Part shown: positions 34,837 to 43,618 of the stretch, in pieces
How the letters are laid out: every line of letters starts with the position of its first letter
Numbering within the stretch: the first letter of the stretch is position 1
Origin: Microcoleus sp036704825
GTDB taxonomy: Bacteria > Cyanobacteriota > Cyanobacteriia > Cyanobacteriales > Microcoleaceae
DNA: 64,000 bases
Direction of reading: 5' to 3'
NCBI GenBank assembly: GCA_036704825.1
Contig: JAUBSN010000025.1
Span: forward strand, 1 to 64,000
Program-made: the position numbers and the translations under genes
Notes under the pieces: generated by a model
What the model saw: only the letters and a program-made list of their open reading frames with translations
Database searches by the model: none
Told to the model about the DNA's origin: nothing

Positions 34837-36471
34837 ATGCAAATGATTCATGAAATGTTTTCAAATTATTTTATTCCTCACGGTCATTGCTACTTGTGGA
34901 AGCCGGGATTAGTCAGGCTACACGTTTTGTCAGATGGTTTGATAGCCGTCGCTTATTTTTTGATACCCATCACGCTGATTTATATAGTTAAGAAGCGGCA
35001 AGATATGCCTTTTGACTGGGTTTTCATGCTGTTTGGCTCTTTTATTATCTGCTGCGGGATTACCCATATTATGGAAATATGGACGCTGTGGCATCCTAAT
35101 TATTGGTTGTCGGGTTGTATTAAAGCGATTACGGCGCTGATTTCGCTATCTACAGCAGCGCTGCTGGTGGAACTAATCCCAAAAATATTGGCTATTCCCA
35201 GTCCGGATCAATTGGCGGTGGCAAATGTAGCTTTACAAAATGAGATTGGCGAGCGCAAACAAGCTCAAGAAGCACTCTCGGAATTAATGCTAGAATTGGA
35301 AAAACGGGTGATGGAGAGGACGATCGCTTTAGAAGTGGCTAATGAACTTTTGCAACAGGAAAATCGCGATCGCTCTTTGGCTGAAAATTCGTTGCGGCAC
35401 TCGGAAGCTCAACTGCTGGAACGAACAGAGCAGTTAGAAAACGCTCTGCAAAAACTAAAAGACGCCCAAACTCAACTCGTGCAAACTGAAAAAATGTCTT
35501 CTTTGGGGCAAATGGTAGCTGGGGTTGCCCACGAGATAAATAACCCTGTTAACTTCATTTACGGCAATCTGATTCCGGCTGAGGAATACATTAAAGATAT
35601 TGTGGAATTGATTAAGGCTTATCAAGTTTATTACCCCACTCCTCGGCCGGAAATTGCAGAAAAGATTCACACTATCGAACTTGATTTTATTTTAAAAGAC
35701 CTGGAAAAACTTTTTTGTTCGCTCAAAATAGGAGCAGAGCGAATTAGGGAAATTGTTAAATCTTTACGCACTTTCTCCAGGTTAGACGAAGCCGATATGA
35801 AAAAAGTTAATATTCATGAAGGGCTCGATAGCACTTTAATGATTTTGCAGCACCGCTTGAAAGAACAACCAAACCGTCCGCCTATCCAAGTGATTAAAGA
35901 GTATGGAGATTTGCCAGAATTGGAGTGCTACGCTGGGCAGCTCAACCAAGTATTTATGAACATTATTTCTAATGCTATTGATGCTTTAGAGCAGATGGCG
36001 CAGCAGGGACATTCGACCAATGGATATTGGGAAAATAATTTCGATGAAAACTTACACAACACCAATTGCAAACTGCTAAAAATTCGCATCCGCACGCTCT
36101 TAGTTGATGGTAAGCGGGTGCAGATTCGCATTGCTGATAATGGCAGCGGCATAGATTCTGAGGCGATCGCTAAAATTTACGATCCATTTTACACGACGAA
36201 ACCTATCGGTTACGGTACTGGTCTGGGTTTGGCGATTTCTTATCAAATTATTAAAAGCCATGAAGGTTATTTGGGTTGTGTTTCCGAGGTTGAGAGGGGT
36301 ACTGAGTTTATCATTGAAATTCCCTTGAAATCACAACCTCAACAACAAGAAAATTGCTCTCAAAAAAAAATTGATAAACCTGTAAATTTGGGAGAGCATC
36401 CCGTTTTTCTCAATCAACTTGTGGGATGTGCCGAAGCACTCCACCCACCCAAAGATAGAGCCTGCTCTTAG
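34837..36471 (+). CDS. Ethylene-receptor-like sensor histidine kinase
   Basis: This is a 544-residue membrane kinase. The N-terminus (residues 1-125) is an ethylene-binding domain of three membrane helices with the residues that matter in plant ETR1: D33, Y40, P44, then C73 and H77 in CCGITH, the Cu(I) ligands. The PHGHCYLW opening is typical of cyanobacterial versions. A coiled coil (about 130-215) leads to HisKA with phospho-His H232 (VAHEINNPV) and an HATPase domain with N, G1 (DNGSGI) and G2 (GTGLGLAIS) boxes. There is no receiver. It should autophosphorylate in response to ethylene or another ligand of the copper site; the ligand in this organism is inferred. A TTG at 34834 directly precedes the preferred ATG. 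It is 92 bp upstream of a larger kinase with the same sensor, probably co-transcribed. Confidence 0.88.
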   Translation: MQMIHEMFSNYFIPHGHCYLWKPGLVRLHVLSDGLIAVAYFLIPITLIYIVKKRQDMPFDWVFMLFGSFIICCGITHIMEIWTLWHPNYWLSGCIKAITALISLSTAALLVELIPKILAIPSPDQLAVANVALQNEIGERKQAQEALSELMLELEKRVMERTIALEVANELLQQENRDRSLAENSLRHSEAQLLERTEQLENALQKLKDAQTQLVQTEKMSSLGQMVAGVAHEINNPVNFIYGNLIPAEEYIKDIVELIKAYQVYYPTPRPEIAEKIHTIELDFILKDLEKLFCSLKIGAERIREIVKSLRTFSRLDEADMKKVNIHEGLDSTLMILQHRLKEQPNRPPIQVIKEYGDLPELECYAGQLNQVFMNIISNAIDALEQMAQQGHSTNGYWENNFDENLHNTNCKLLKIRIRTLLVDGKRVQIRIADNGSGIDSEAIAKIYDPFYTTKPIGYGTGLGLAISYQIIKSHEGYLGCVSEVERGTEFIIEIPLKSQPQQQENCSQKKIDKPVNLGEHPVFLNQLVGCAEALHPPKDRACS

Positions 36472-36563
36472 GTCTACTTCATAAGAGAGATAGAGAGGCT
36501 ATTGAGTTCACTGTACAATAAGAAGAAGAGTGTTTCGCTGGAGCTGATATACAAGCAAATATT

Positions 36564-39500
36564 ATGTGGCAAATAGTCAAGAATATCTTTTCTCCAACTC
36601 AGTATATGCCGCACGGTCACTGCTATCTGTGGCAAACGCCTTTGGTGTGGCTGCACGTAACCGGCGACTTTTTAATCGCGATCGCCTACTATTCAATTCC
36701 GGCGATGCTGATTTATTTTATCTTCAAGCGGCGCGATATCCCTTTTTTAGGAATATTTGCTTTATTTAGTGCATTTATTATTCTCTGCGGCACGGGTCAC
36801 TTGCTAGAAATTTGGACGCTGTGGCATTCCGCTTATTGGCTGTCGGGGATTGAGAAAGGAATTACTGCACTGGTTTCCTGCTTCACGGCAGGACAGATGG
36901 TAACACTGTTGCCACAGTTTTTATCTTTAAAAACTCCCCAAGAATTAGAAGAAATAAATCGCAAGTTGCAGATCGAGATTGCGGTTCGTGAAGATGCAGA
37001 ATTAGCGCTGCGACACGCTTATGATGACTTAGAAAGTAAAGTCGAAGAGCGCACCGCACAGTTGACAGAAATCAACGGTTATTTAGAAGCAGAAATTATA
37101 GAAAGAATAGCCGCTGAATCGGCTTTGCGCGAACGAGAGCTTAGGTTAACAGAACAACAAACTGCCTTGCTAGAATTAGCACAAAATTCTAGTATCTACG
37201 AGGGAAATATTGGCGAGGCGTTGAGAGAGATTACACAAATGGCAGCTCGTATCCTGAATGTCGATCGGGCAAGCGTTTGGTTTTATCAGGAAGATAAATC
37301 CGTAATGTACTGTGCGGATCTTTACGAACTGACGCCCAATCAACACAGTGAGGGTGCACAACTGAAAGTTGCTGACTATCCTAGCTATTTCAAAGCTTTG
37401 AAGACAGAACAGACGATCGCAGCGGTTGATGCCAAAACCGATCCGCGCACCCAAGAATTTAGAGAATCTTATTTGATTCCTTTAAACATCTCGTCAATGC
37501 TAGATGTTCCTATTACCCATCAAGGACGAATTGCGGGTGTAATGTGTTTGGAACATCAGGGCGCGCCGAGGAAGTGGACGCTCGACGAACAAAGCTTCGC
37601 TAGCTATTTGGCACAGATGACAGCTTTAGCAATGGAATCTCGCGATCGCAAGCAAGCCGAGTTAAACTTGCGTTCTGTCACCGAACGCTTGCAATATTTG
37701 CTGGCGACTACTCCGGCGGTGATTTTTAGCTGCCAATTAGGAGGAAATTATGACGTAACATTTGTTAGCGAGAACGTTGTTTCAATGATCGGCTACGAAG
37801 CGCGAGAATTTGTTGATGGTTCTCTTGATTGGCATAGCATCGTTCACCCAGAAGATCGAGAGGTTGTTGATACTTCATTCGCTCAGATATTGGAAAAAGA
37901 AACGATTTCCTATGAATACCGCGAACTTCACAAAGACGGTAGTTATCGCTGGATATACGATGAGGTTAAGTTGGTCAAAGATGCTGCTGGCATACCTGTG
38001 GAGTGCGTTGGTTATGGAGTAGATATTACAGCACGCAAACAAGCGGAAATAGCTTTGCAGCGACAACTAAAAAGAGAGCGGCTCGTGAATTCCATTCAAG
38101 AGCGGATTCGTTCTTCTCTTAACCTAGAAGAAGTGATGACAATGGCTGTGGAAGAAGTCCGCCATTTTTTGTCAACTGACAGGACTGTTATTTACCGTTT
38201 TAATCCAGATTACAGCGGATTTATCGCCGTTGAGTCGGTAGCCGCCGATAGGATGCCGATTTTGGGAATTGATATTAGCGATCCTTGCTTTCAGGAATAC
38301 TACGTCTCTGTTTACGAGCAGGGACACCTGCGCGCGATCGACAATATTTACACGGCAGGTATTTCACAGTGTCACATTAATTTACTGAGTCAGTTTGAAA
38401 TTAAAGCTAACCTCGTGGTTCCCATTTTGCAAGGTAAAAAATTATGGGGCCTAATCATTGCTCATCACTGCCGCAGTCAAAGGCATTGGAACTCTTCTGA
38501 GATAGAATCTGTCAAGCAAATTTCCGTGCAGCTAGCAATTGCCATCAAGCAATCCACCCTTTTTGAACAAGCCAAAACTGAAATTGCCGAACGCAAATTA
38601 GCAGAAACAGCATTACAAAAAGCTGTCGTCGCTGCTGATAAAGCTAACCGCGCTAAAAGCGAATTCCTTTCTTCTATGAGTCACGAACTGCGGACTCCCC
38701 TGAATGCTATTCTGGGATTTAGTCAGGTGATGGTGCGCGATTCATCTTTAAACAATCAACACCAGCAGCACCTAGAAATTATTAATCGCGCCGGCGAACA
38801 CTTGCTTGCCCTAATTAATGATATTTTGGAAATGTCCAAAATTGAAGCGGGCAGAACTCAGCTTAATGAAAGCAGTTTTAATTTAATGCGCCTGCTAGAA
38901 ACATTAAAAGAAATGTTTCGATTAAAAGCTAAATCTAAAGGGTTGCAGCTCTATTTTGAAGTTGTGGACGGCGTACCTCAATTTCTTAGTGGAGATGAAG
39001 GTAAATTGCGCCAAATTTTGATTAATCTTATAGGAAATGCGATCAAGTTTACAGAGACGGGTAGCGTTACGTTGCAAGTGAAAAAGAAGGTAGAAGAAAG
39101 TTTTGCAGTTGAAACTGCAGAGTTTGCGGGTACACAAACAAAACCTGCCTCGGCGGGTTCTGAACAGTCCTCGCAGGCGGACTTTGATGGTTTAGATGCG
39201 AATGACGTTAGCGGGGTATTTTTACGCCTTCAGTTTGAAATTGAAGATACCGGCCCTGGTATTGCCGCAGAAGAGATGAATAAGTTATTTGAACCGTTCG
39301 AGCAAACAAAAACAGGTCAACAATCTCAACAGGGTACTGGATTAGGTTTACCAATTAGCCGCAAATTCGTACAAATGATGGGAGGGGATATTGCTGTCAG
39401 CAGTACGCCTGGTGTGGGAAGTAAGTTTGCATTTGATATTGAAATCAAGCTTGCCGATCCGATCCAAATTAAAATGCTTAAACCGCAGAAAAAAGTAATT

Positions 39501-40175
39501 GGTTTAGCACCGAATCAACCAAAATACCGGATTTTGGTTGTTGACGACCGCGCCGATAACTGCCTAGTCATAGACAGATTATTGTCACCGCTAGGCATCC
39601 TCGTGCGAGAAGCTAGAGATGGTAAAGAAGCTATTGCTGTATGGGAGGATTGGCAACCGCACCTGATCTGGATGGATATGCAGATGCCTGTCATGAATGG
39701 CTATGAAGCCACCAGAAAAATTAAAGCTCATCCTCTCGGAAAACAAACAGTAATTGTTGCTCTCACTGCCAGCGCTTTTGAAGAGGAACGCCAAACTATT
39801 TTAGGAGCAGGCTGCGATGATTTCATGCGTAAACCATTTGAGGCAAAGATATTATTTGCAAAAATGGAAGAACTTTTAGGAATGCGCTACATTTACGAGG
39901 AATCTGTTGATGCACAACTAGAAAATGAAAGCACAATTATGGGAGTGACCAGAAATGAATCTGTTGTAGAGTCACAAATCGCTAAAATGCCTGTAGAGTG
40001 GGTGGAAAAGATGTATCATGCTGCTAATGAATGTTGCGACAATAAAATTATCGATTTGATCGAGGAAATGCCTGTAGAATTTGCTATCAGCGCACAAACT
40101 TTAACTACTTTAGTGCATGATTTCCTATTTGACGATATTATAGAGCTAGCGAAGTCGGCATTTACGGCGCGGTGA
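36564..40175 (+). CDS. Hybrid histidine kinase: ethylene-binding domain + DXCF cyanobacteriochrome
   Basis: This is a 1203-residue kinase. Residues 1-125: ethylene-binding domain with D35, Y42, P46, C75 and H79, each exactly ten positions beyond the ETR1 residues. About 205-355: GAF. About 375-490: PAS/PAC. About 505-665: a second GAF with the DXCF motif DPCF (C575) and the canonical chromophore Cys in QCHINLL (C603), 28 residues apart as in TePixJ. HisKA H707 (MSHELRTPLN), HATPase, a receiver with D1038, and a helical tail follow. The combination is that of Synechocystis SynEtr1/UirS (Slr1212), with an added GAF and receiver. It likely senses both ethylene and blue/UV-green light through a bilin and feeds a phosphorelay. 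The cognate regulator is not identified, as the next gene is a cyclase response regulator. Confidence 0.9.
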   Translation: MWQIVKNIFSPTQYMPHGHCYLWQTPLVWLHVTGDFLIAIAYYSIPAMLIYFIFKRRDIPFLGIFALFSAFIILCGTGHLLEIWTLWHSAYWLSGIEKGITALVSCFTAGQMVTLLPQFLSLKTPQELEEINRKLQIEIAVREDAELALRHAYDDLESKVEERTAQLTEINGYLEAEIIERIAAESALRERELRLTEQQTALLELAQNSSIYEGNIGEALREITQMAARILNVDRASVWFYQEDKSVMYCADLYELTPNQHSEGAQLKVADYPSYFKALKTEQTIAAVDAKTDPRTQEFRESYLIPLNISSMLDVPITHQGRIAGVMCLEHQGAPRKWTLDEQSFASYLAQMTALAMESRDRKQAELNLRSVTERLQYLLATTPAVIFSCQLGGNYDVTFVSENVVSMIGYEAREFVDGSLDWHSIVHPEDREVVDTSFAQILEKETISYEYRELHKDGSYRWIYDEVKLVKDAAGIPVECVGYGVDITARKQAEIALQRQLKRERLVNSIQERIRSSLNLEEVMTMAVEEVRHFLSTDRTVIYRFNPDYSGFIAVESVAADRMPILGIDISDPCFQEYYVSVYEQGHLRAIDNIYTAGISQCHINLLSQFEIKANLVVPILQGKKLWGLIIAHHCRSQRHWNSSEIESVKQISVQLAIAIKQSTLFEQAKTEIAERKLAETALQKAVVAADKANRAKSEFLSSMSHELRTPLNAILGFSQVMVRDSSLNNQHQQHLEIINRAGEHLLALINDILEMSKIEAGRTQLNESSFNLMRLLETLKEMFRLKAKSKGLQLYFEVVDGVPQFLSGDEGKLRQILINLIGNAIKFTETGSVTLQVKKKVEESFAVETAEFAGTQTKPASAGSEQSSQADFDGLDANDVSGVFLRLQFEIEDTGPGIAAEEMNKLFEPFEQTKTGQQSQQGTGLGLPISRKFVQMMGGDIAVSSTPGVGSKFAFDIEIKLADPIQIKMLKPQKKVIGLAPNQPKYRILVVDDRADNCLVIDRLLSPLGILVREARDGKEAIAVWEDWQPHLIWMDMQMPVMNGYEATRKIKAHPLGKQTVIVALTASAFEEERQTILGAGCDDFMRKPFEAKILFAKMEELLGMRYIYEESVDAQLENESTIMGVTRNESVVESQIAKMPVEWVEKMYHAANECCDNKIIDLIEEMPVEFAISAQTLTTLVHDFLFDDIIELAKSAFTAR

Positions 40176-40321
40176 GGACACCAGTTCCCAACTAGTCTCA
40201 ACTTAAGAGGCTTTCCTATTTGAAACAATACCTAAGATTAACCCCCAACGACCTCTCAATGCCCTATCCTTTTAGGAGAGATAATCGGAAGTTATAGCGG
40301 TTCTCAAGCGTGGTGAGGTAT

Positions 40322-40349
40322 GCCCAATGCCCAATACCCAATGCCCAAT
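40322..40349 (+). repeat. Heptameric tandem repeat (GCCCAAT)x4
   Basis: Four direct copies of GCCCAAT, one with an A in first position, lie in the 292-bp gap between the hybrid kinase and the cyclase gene. Short tandemly repeated repetitive heptamers are well known in filamentous cyanobacterial genomes. No function is evident. Confidence 0.7.
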
Positions 40350-40467
40350 GCTCTGCGCGGGCCAATGAGCACCTCATGTTACGCTCGAAAGGCTATATAC
40401 TGTTTCATTTATTTTACTTTTTACATATAATTATAAATATAATAATTTTTATTAAAGAAAAAATACC

Positions 40468-41697
40468 GTGAGCGATCGCATGGACAGCAATCAATTTCCT
40501 ACAATTCAAGCCAACATTTTAGTAGTTGATGATAAGCCAGATAATGTGCGGCTTTTATCTACAATTTTGACCGAACAAGGGTATCAGGTTCGCAAAGCGC
40601 TGAACGGGCAAAGGGCGATCGCTACAGTGCAAGAGTTTCCGCCGACTCTAATTTTGCTGGACGTGATGATGCCAGACATGAATGGATATGAGGTATGTGC
40701 AAAGTTGAAAGCTTCACCAAACACCAGTTCCATTCCGGTAATTTTCTTAAGCGCCTTAGATGACGTTGTAGATAAGGTGAAAGCCTTTGATGTGGGAGCA
40801 GTTGACTATATTACTAAACCTTTTCATGGTAAAGAAGTATTGGCACGAGTGGCAAATCAGTTAACAATTCAAAGTCAGCAAAAGCTACTTCAAGATCAAA
40901 CAAACCAATTAGAAGAACTTGTCGAACGTTTGCAAAACGAAATTAAAGAACGGCAGGGGGTGGAGCTAGCTTTACGGCTGGCTCAAAAAAAGTCGGATCG
41001 TTTATTGCTGAATATTTTACCAGCAGCGATTGTTGAAAATTTGAAAAAGGGCGAGGGTTCTCTAGCCCAGAGGTTTGATTCAGCAACAGTTCTTTTTGCC
41101 GATATTGTCGATTTTACGTCTACTGCTGCTAGAATTTTACCTCTAGAATTGGTAAATGTATTGAACCAAATTTTTTCCAGGTTTGACCAACTAACAGAAA
41201 AACACGGTTTGGAAAAAATTAAAACAATTGGAGATGCTTATATGGTAGCGGGGGGGTTGCCTGTGCCGAGGGCAGATCATGCAGAAGCGATCGCGAATAT
41301 GGCTTTGGATATGCAGGAAGCGATCGCTGATTTTCAAACTGACAGAGGGGAACCATTTCAAATTCGGATTGGCATTCATACAGGTCCCGTAGTTGCTGGT
41401 GTAATAGGCACTAAAAAATTTATCTATGACTTGTGGGGAGATACTGTGAATGTTGCTTCTCGGATGGAAGGTCAAGGATTACCCGGATCTATTCAAGTTA
41501 CTGCTGATATTTACGAACTGTTAAAAGAGCGGTATTTATTTGAGCAAAGAGGTGCGATCGCGATTAAAGGAAAAGGAGAGATGATCGCCTATTGGTTAAA
41601 AGGTAAAAAAGATAATGCAGCCGTAGAAACCGATCCTTGTCAAATAAAGTCCACTCCTAGCGAACTAATAGAGTACCCAAATACCCCACTTCTTTAA
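40468..41697 (+). CDS. Response regulator fused to class III adenylate cyclase
   Basis: This is a 409-residue two-domain protein. Residues 10-125 form a receiver with acidic pocket VVDDK and phospho-acceptor D65 (LLDVMMPDMNG). After a short coiled coil, residues 190-380 form a class III nucleotide cyclase. It has the metal Asp residues (FADIVDFTS), the purine-selecting Lys in EKIKTIGDAYM and Asp in YDLWGDTVNVASR (both as in adenylate, not guanylate, cyclases), and the transition-state Asn/Arg in NVASR. It should make cAMP under phosphorylation control. It starts at a GTG at 40468, and an ATG at 40480 is an alternative. The gene follows the hybrid kinase on the same strand after 292 bp, which makes that kinase a plausible but unproven partner. 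Confidence 0.9.
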   Translation: MSDRMDSNQFPTIQANILVVDDKPDNVRLLSTILTEQGYQVRKALNGQRAIATVQEFPPTLILLDVMMPDMNGYEVCAKLKASPNTSSIPVIFLSALDDVVDKVKAFDVGAVDYITKPFHGKEVLARVANQLTIQSQQKLLQDQTNQLEELVERLQNEIKERQGVELALRLAQKKSDRLLLNILPAAIVENLKKGEGSLAQRFDSATVLFADIVDFTSTAARILPLELVNVLNQIFSRFDQLTEKHGLEKIKTIGDAYMVAGGLPVPRADHAEAIANMALDMQEAIADFQTDRGEPFQIRIGIHTGPVVAGVIGTKKFIYDLWGDTVNVASRMEGQGLPGSIQVTADIYELLKERYLFEQRGAIAIKGKGEMIAYWLKGKKDNAAVETDPCQIKSTPSELIEYPNTPLL

Positions 41698-41746
41698 GAA
41701 GTCGGCTATCTAACCTAGTAGCTACAGATGAGCGTTGAACTAATCC

Positions 41747-43027
41747 TTAAAAAATGAAAATAATTTGCAGTGTCCAATTTGTATGTTCCCGGACGATTTC
41801 AATGCGATCGATAAATTCTCGAAAGTAAAACCTGCGTTCTGATTCTGATAAATCGAGCCAAAATTGGGGAAGGGAAACTGTTTGGGCTGTTTCTCGCAAA
41901 TTTACCGGGGGTAGTTGCGCTAATTTGCTTTGCAGTTCGGCAATTTCGGTGCGGATTTTGTAGGCTCTAAACTCTGCTGTTTCCGTATCTAAAATGCCGC
42001 TGTCAATCAGGGCGGAAAGTTGCTCTATGATTTCTTGTTTTGATGCGATCGCCCTGACAATTCCTGCTTTAATTCCATTCATATTCGGCATTTGCAACCC
42101 AGCAACAGCATCGGGTAAATCCCGACAAATACCGGCGATGGTTAATTGCAATACTTCATCGTAGGAAAGGCCGCTACATTTAGGCTGTTTTGGACAGTTA
42201 ATGGGTCGCAAATAAAGGTATTCTTTTTGTTTGCGGTAGGAGGTGACTTTGGCAACCGTCATGGGCGATTTGCATTCTGCACAAATTGCCAAACCTGCGA
42301 GGGAACGTGGGGCGCTAGCGCTGCGAGGAGAAAGGCAGCGGTTGCGGCGCAGCAACCTGTCTATTTGGGCGGCTTCTTCTCTGGAAATAATCGGGACGTG
42401 GGTGTTAGAAACTACTTGGCCGTTTTGATATTCCAAATCGCCTCGGTAGGCGGGATTTGTCAGCCAGCGGCGGCCGGTACTTACAGAAATTTTTTTGCTG
42501 TATTTCCTCGCTAAATACCGCACGGAACCTCGCAAGGAACCGTAAATTAAAAAGTGTTCAAAAAAGTCTTTGACTGTGGGGGCGGTGGTTTTATCGATCG
42601 TATAACAATCTTTGCCGCGCCGGTAGCCGTAAGGAGCCTTACCCGGTGGCATCCGGGATTTGATGCGGTTGCGCGCGTGTCCTTTGCGAATACTCCGGCT
42701 GTGTTGGCTGCGCTGGATTTCTGCGAGGATTAGCAGCAAATTTTTGCGGTTTCGCGGTTCTGTTTCTGCTTGTACGATGATTTCGACGCCGAGGTTTTCG
42801 AGTTGGGCGAGGTGCGAACACACTTGCTGCAATGTGTCGCCGAGTTCTTCAAACCGCTGAATTAATAGGTATTTGACTGGTTCTGTTTGGCAGTCTTTGA
42901 GGAGTTGCTGAAGTTGCTGCCGCCCTCCTAAGTCTTGATAGGTGCGATCGACTTCTTGACCCCAAATTTCCAGTGCGGGTGTTGCTTCCAGTAGCGGTTC
43001 GGTGTAAGAATAAGCGATAATTTTCAT
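41747..43027 (-). CDS. Serine-recombinase homologue with degenerate catalytic domain
   Basis: This is a 426-residue protein with the large-serine-recombinase layout: a resolvase-like N-terminal domain (1-110), a Recombinase domain (about 115-240, PPGKAPYGYRRG and NPAYRGDLEY), a zinc ribbon (CAEC at about 265, then NC and C in NCPKQPKCSG) and a C-terminal helical region. The catalytic core is altered. The family's Y-x-R-x-S motif reads YSYTEP, and the later R-x-x-R pair reads RFEEL, so the nucleophilic Ser and at least two Arg are missing or moved. I recall similar proteins across cyanobacteria, related in outline to XisF-like factors. DNA binding is likely; strand exchange is doubtful. It is 3 bp downstream of the VOC gene, probably an operon. 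There are no attachment sites or phage genes nearby. Confidence 0.8.
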   Translation of the reverse strand: MKIIAYSYTEPLLEATPALEIWGQEVDRTYQDLGGRQQLQQLLKDCQTEPVKYLLIQRFEELGDTLQQVCSHLAQLENLGVEIIVQAETEPRNRKNLLLILAEIQRSQHSRSIRKGHARNRIKSRMPPGKAPYGYRRGKDCYTIDKTTAPTVKDFFEHFLIYGSLRGSVRYLARKYSKKISVSTGRRWLTNPAYRGDLEYQNGQVVSNTHVPIISREEAAQIDRLLRRNRCLSPRSASAPRSLAGLAICAECKSPMTVAKVTSYRKQKEYLYLRPINCPKQPKCSGLSYDEVLQLTIAGICRDLPDAVAGLQMPNMNGIKAGIVRAIASKQEIIEQLSALIDSGILDTETAEFRAYKIRTEIAELQSKLAQLPPVNLRETAQTVSLPQFWLDLSESERRFYFREFIDRIEIVREHTNWTLQIIFIF

Positions 43028-43030
43028 CTG

Positions 43031-43390
43031 TTACTCGCTGAGTTCGATGATGTTGCCGTCGGGATCTTGGGTAAATAATGCCGATCGACCTGACGCGCTC
43101 ATTTGAAACGGGCAATTGTGAGCGATTAACTGCTGTTTTGCTGCCTCTAAGTTAGCAACAGAAAATGCTAGATGTCGGTTGCGTCCCCATTTGGCATGGT
43201 CTACGGCATCTGGGATAATTTTTGCACCTAAAATTAGGTGGAGCTGGAAGTCGCCGATTTGATACCAGATTCCGGGAAATTTTAACTCTCGATCGATTTT
43301 TTGCAGGTTGAGTACGGTGCTGTAAAAGTGTTGGGATTGTTCCAGGTTGGAGATCGGGATGGCGCTGTGGAGGGATTGAGTAATTTGCAT
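43031..43390 (-). CDS. VOC family protein (glyoxalase/dioxygenase-like)
   Basis: This is a 119-residue single vicinal-oxygen-chelate domain with the two beta-alpha-beta-beta-beta modules. It opens with ITQSLHSAIPISNLEQSQHFY and closes with FTQDPDGNIIELSE. The metal-ligand positions are His in the first strand (H8 region), His or Gln in the middle (HLI) and the final Glu in NIIEL. The substrate cannot be inferred; such proteins include glyoxalase, bleomycin-resistance and dioxygenase types. It is the first gene of a two-gene minus-strand unit with the recombinase homologue. Confidence 0.85.
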   Translation of the reverse strand: MQITQSLHSAIPISNLEQSQHFYSTVLNLQKIDRELKFPGIWYQIGDFQLHLILGAKIIPDAVDHAKWGRNRHLAFSVANLEAAKQQLIAHNCPFQMSASGRSALFTQDPDGNIIELSE

Positions 43391-43420
43391 TTTTGTTAGG
43401 ATTTATTGTTTTATTTTAAC

Positions 43421-43460
43421 CGCTGATGCAGGCAGATGAGCGCTGATGAACGCAGATAGG
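43421..43460 (+). repeat. Two tandem 20-bp units (CGCTGATG..GCAGAT)
   Basis: CGCTGATGCAGGCAGATGAG is followed directly by CGCTGATGAACGCAGATAGG. It belongs to a kind of short repeat often scattered in cyanobacterial intergenic DNA. It sits in the divergent promoter region between the VOC gene and the SpoIIE phosphatase; nothing else is recognisable in that gap. Confidence 0.5.
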
Positions 43461-43618
43461 TTGATGTTTGTTGAGTTTTTGATATGATAACATTGTCCGT
43501 CGCTATTAAATACATTCAAAACTGTTCTGACTAACTCGCGCTCGCATATTTTAGGATCGATTGTATTGTCTCTTTTTCTGAGTATGCTGTAAACTGCCCG
43601 CTGGGAGTGTTTTTAATA

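Noticed and set aside
41747..43027. Excision element or prophage marked by the serine recombinase
   Set aside because: There are no attachment-like repeats, phage genes or interrupted gene around it, and the catalytic residues appear lost.
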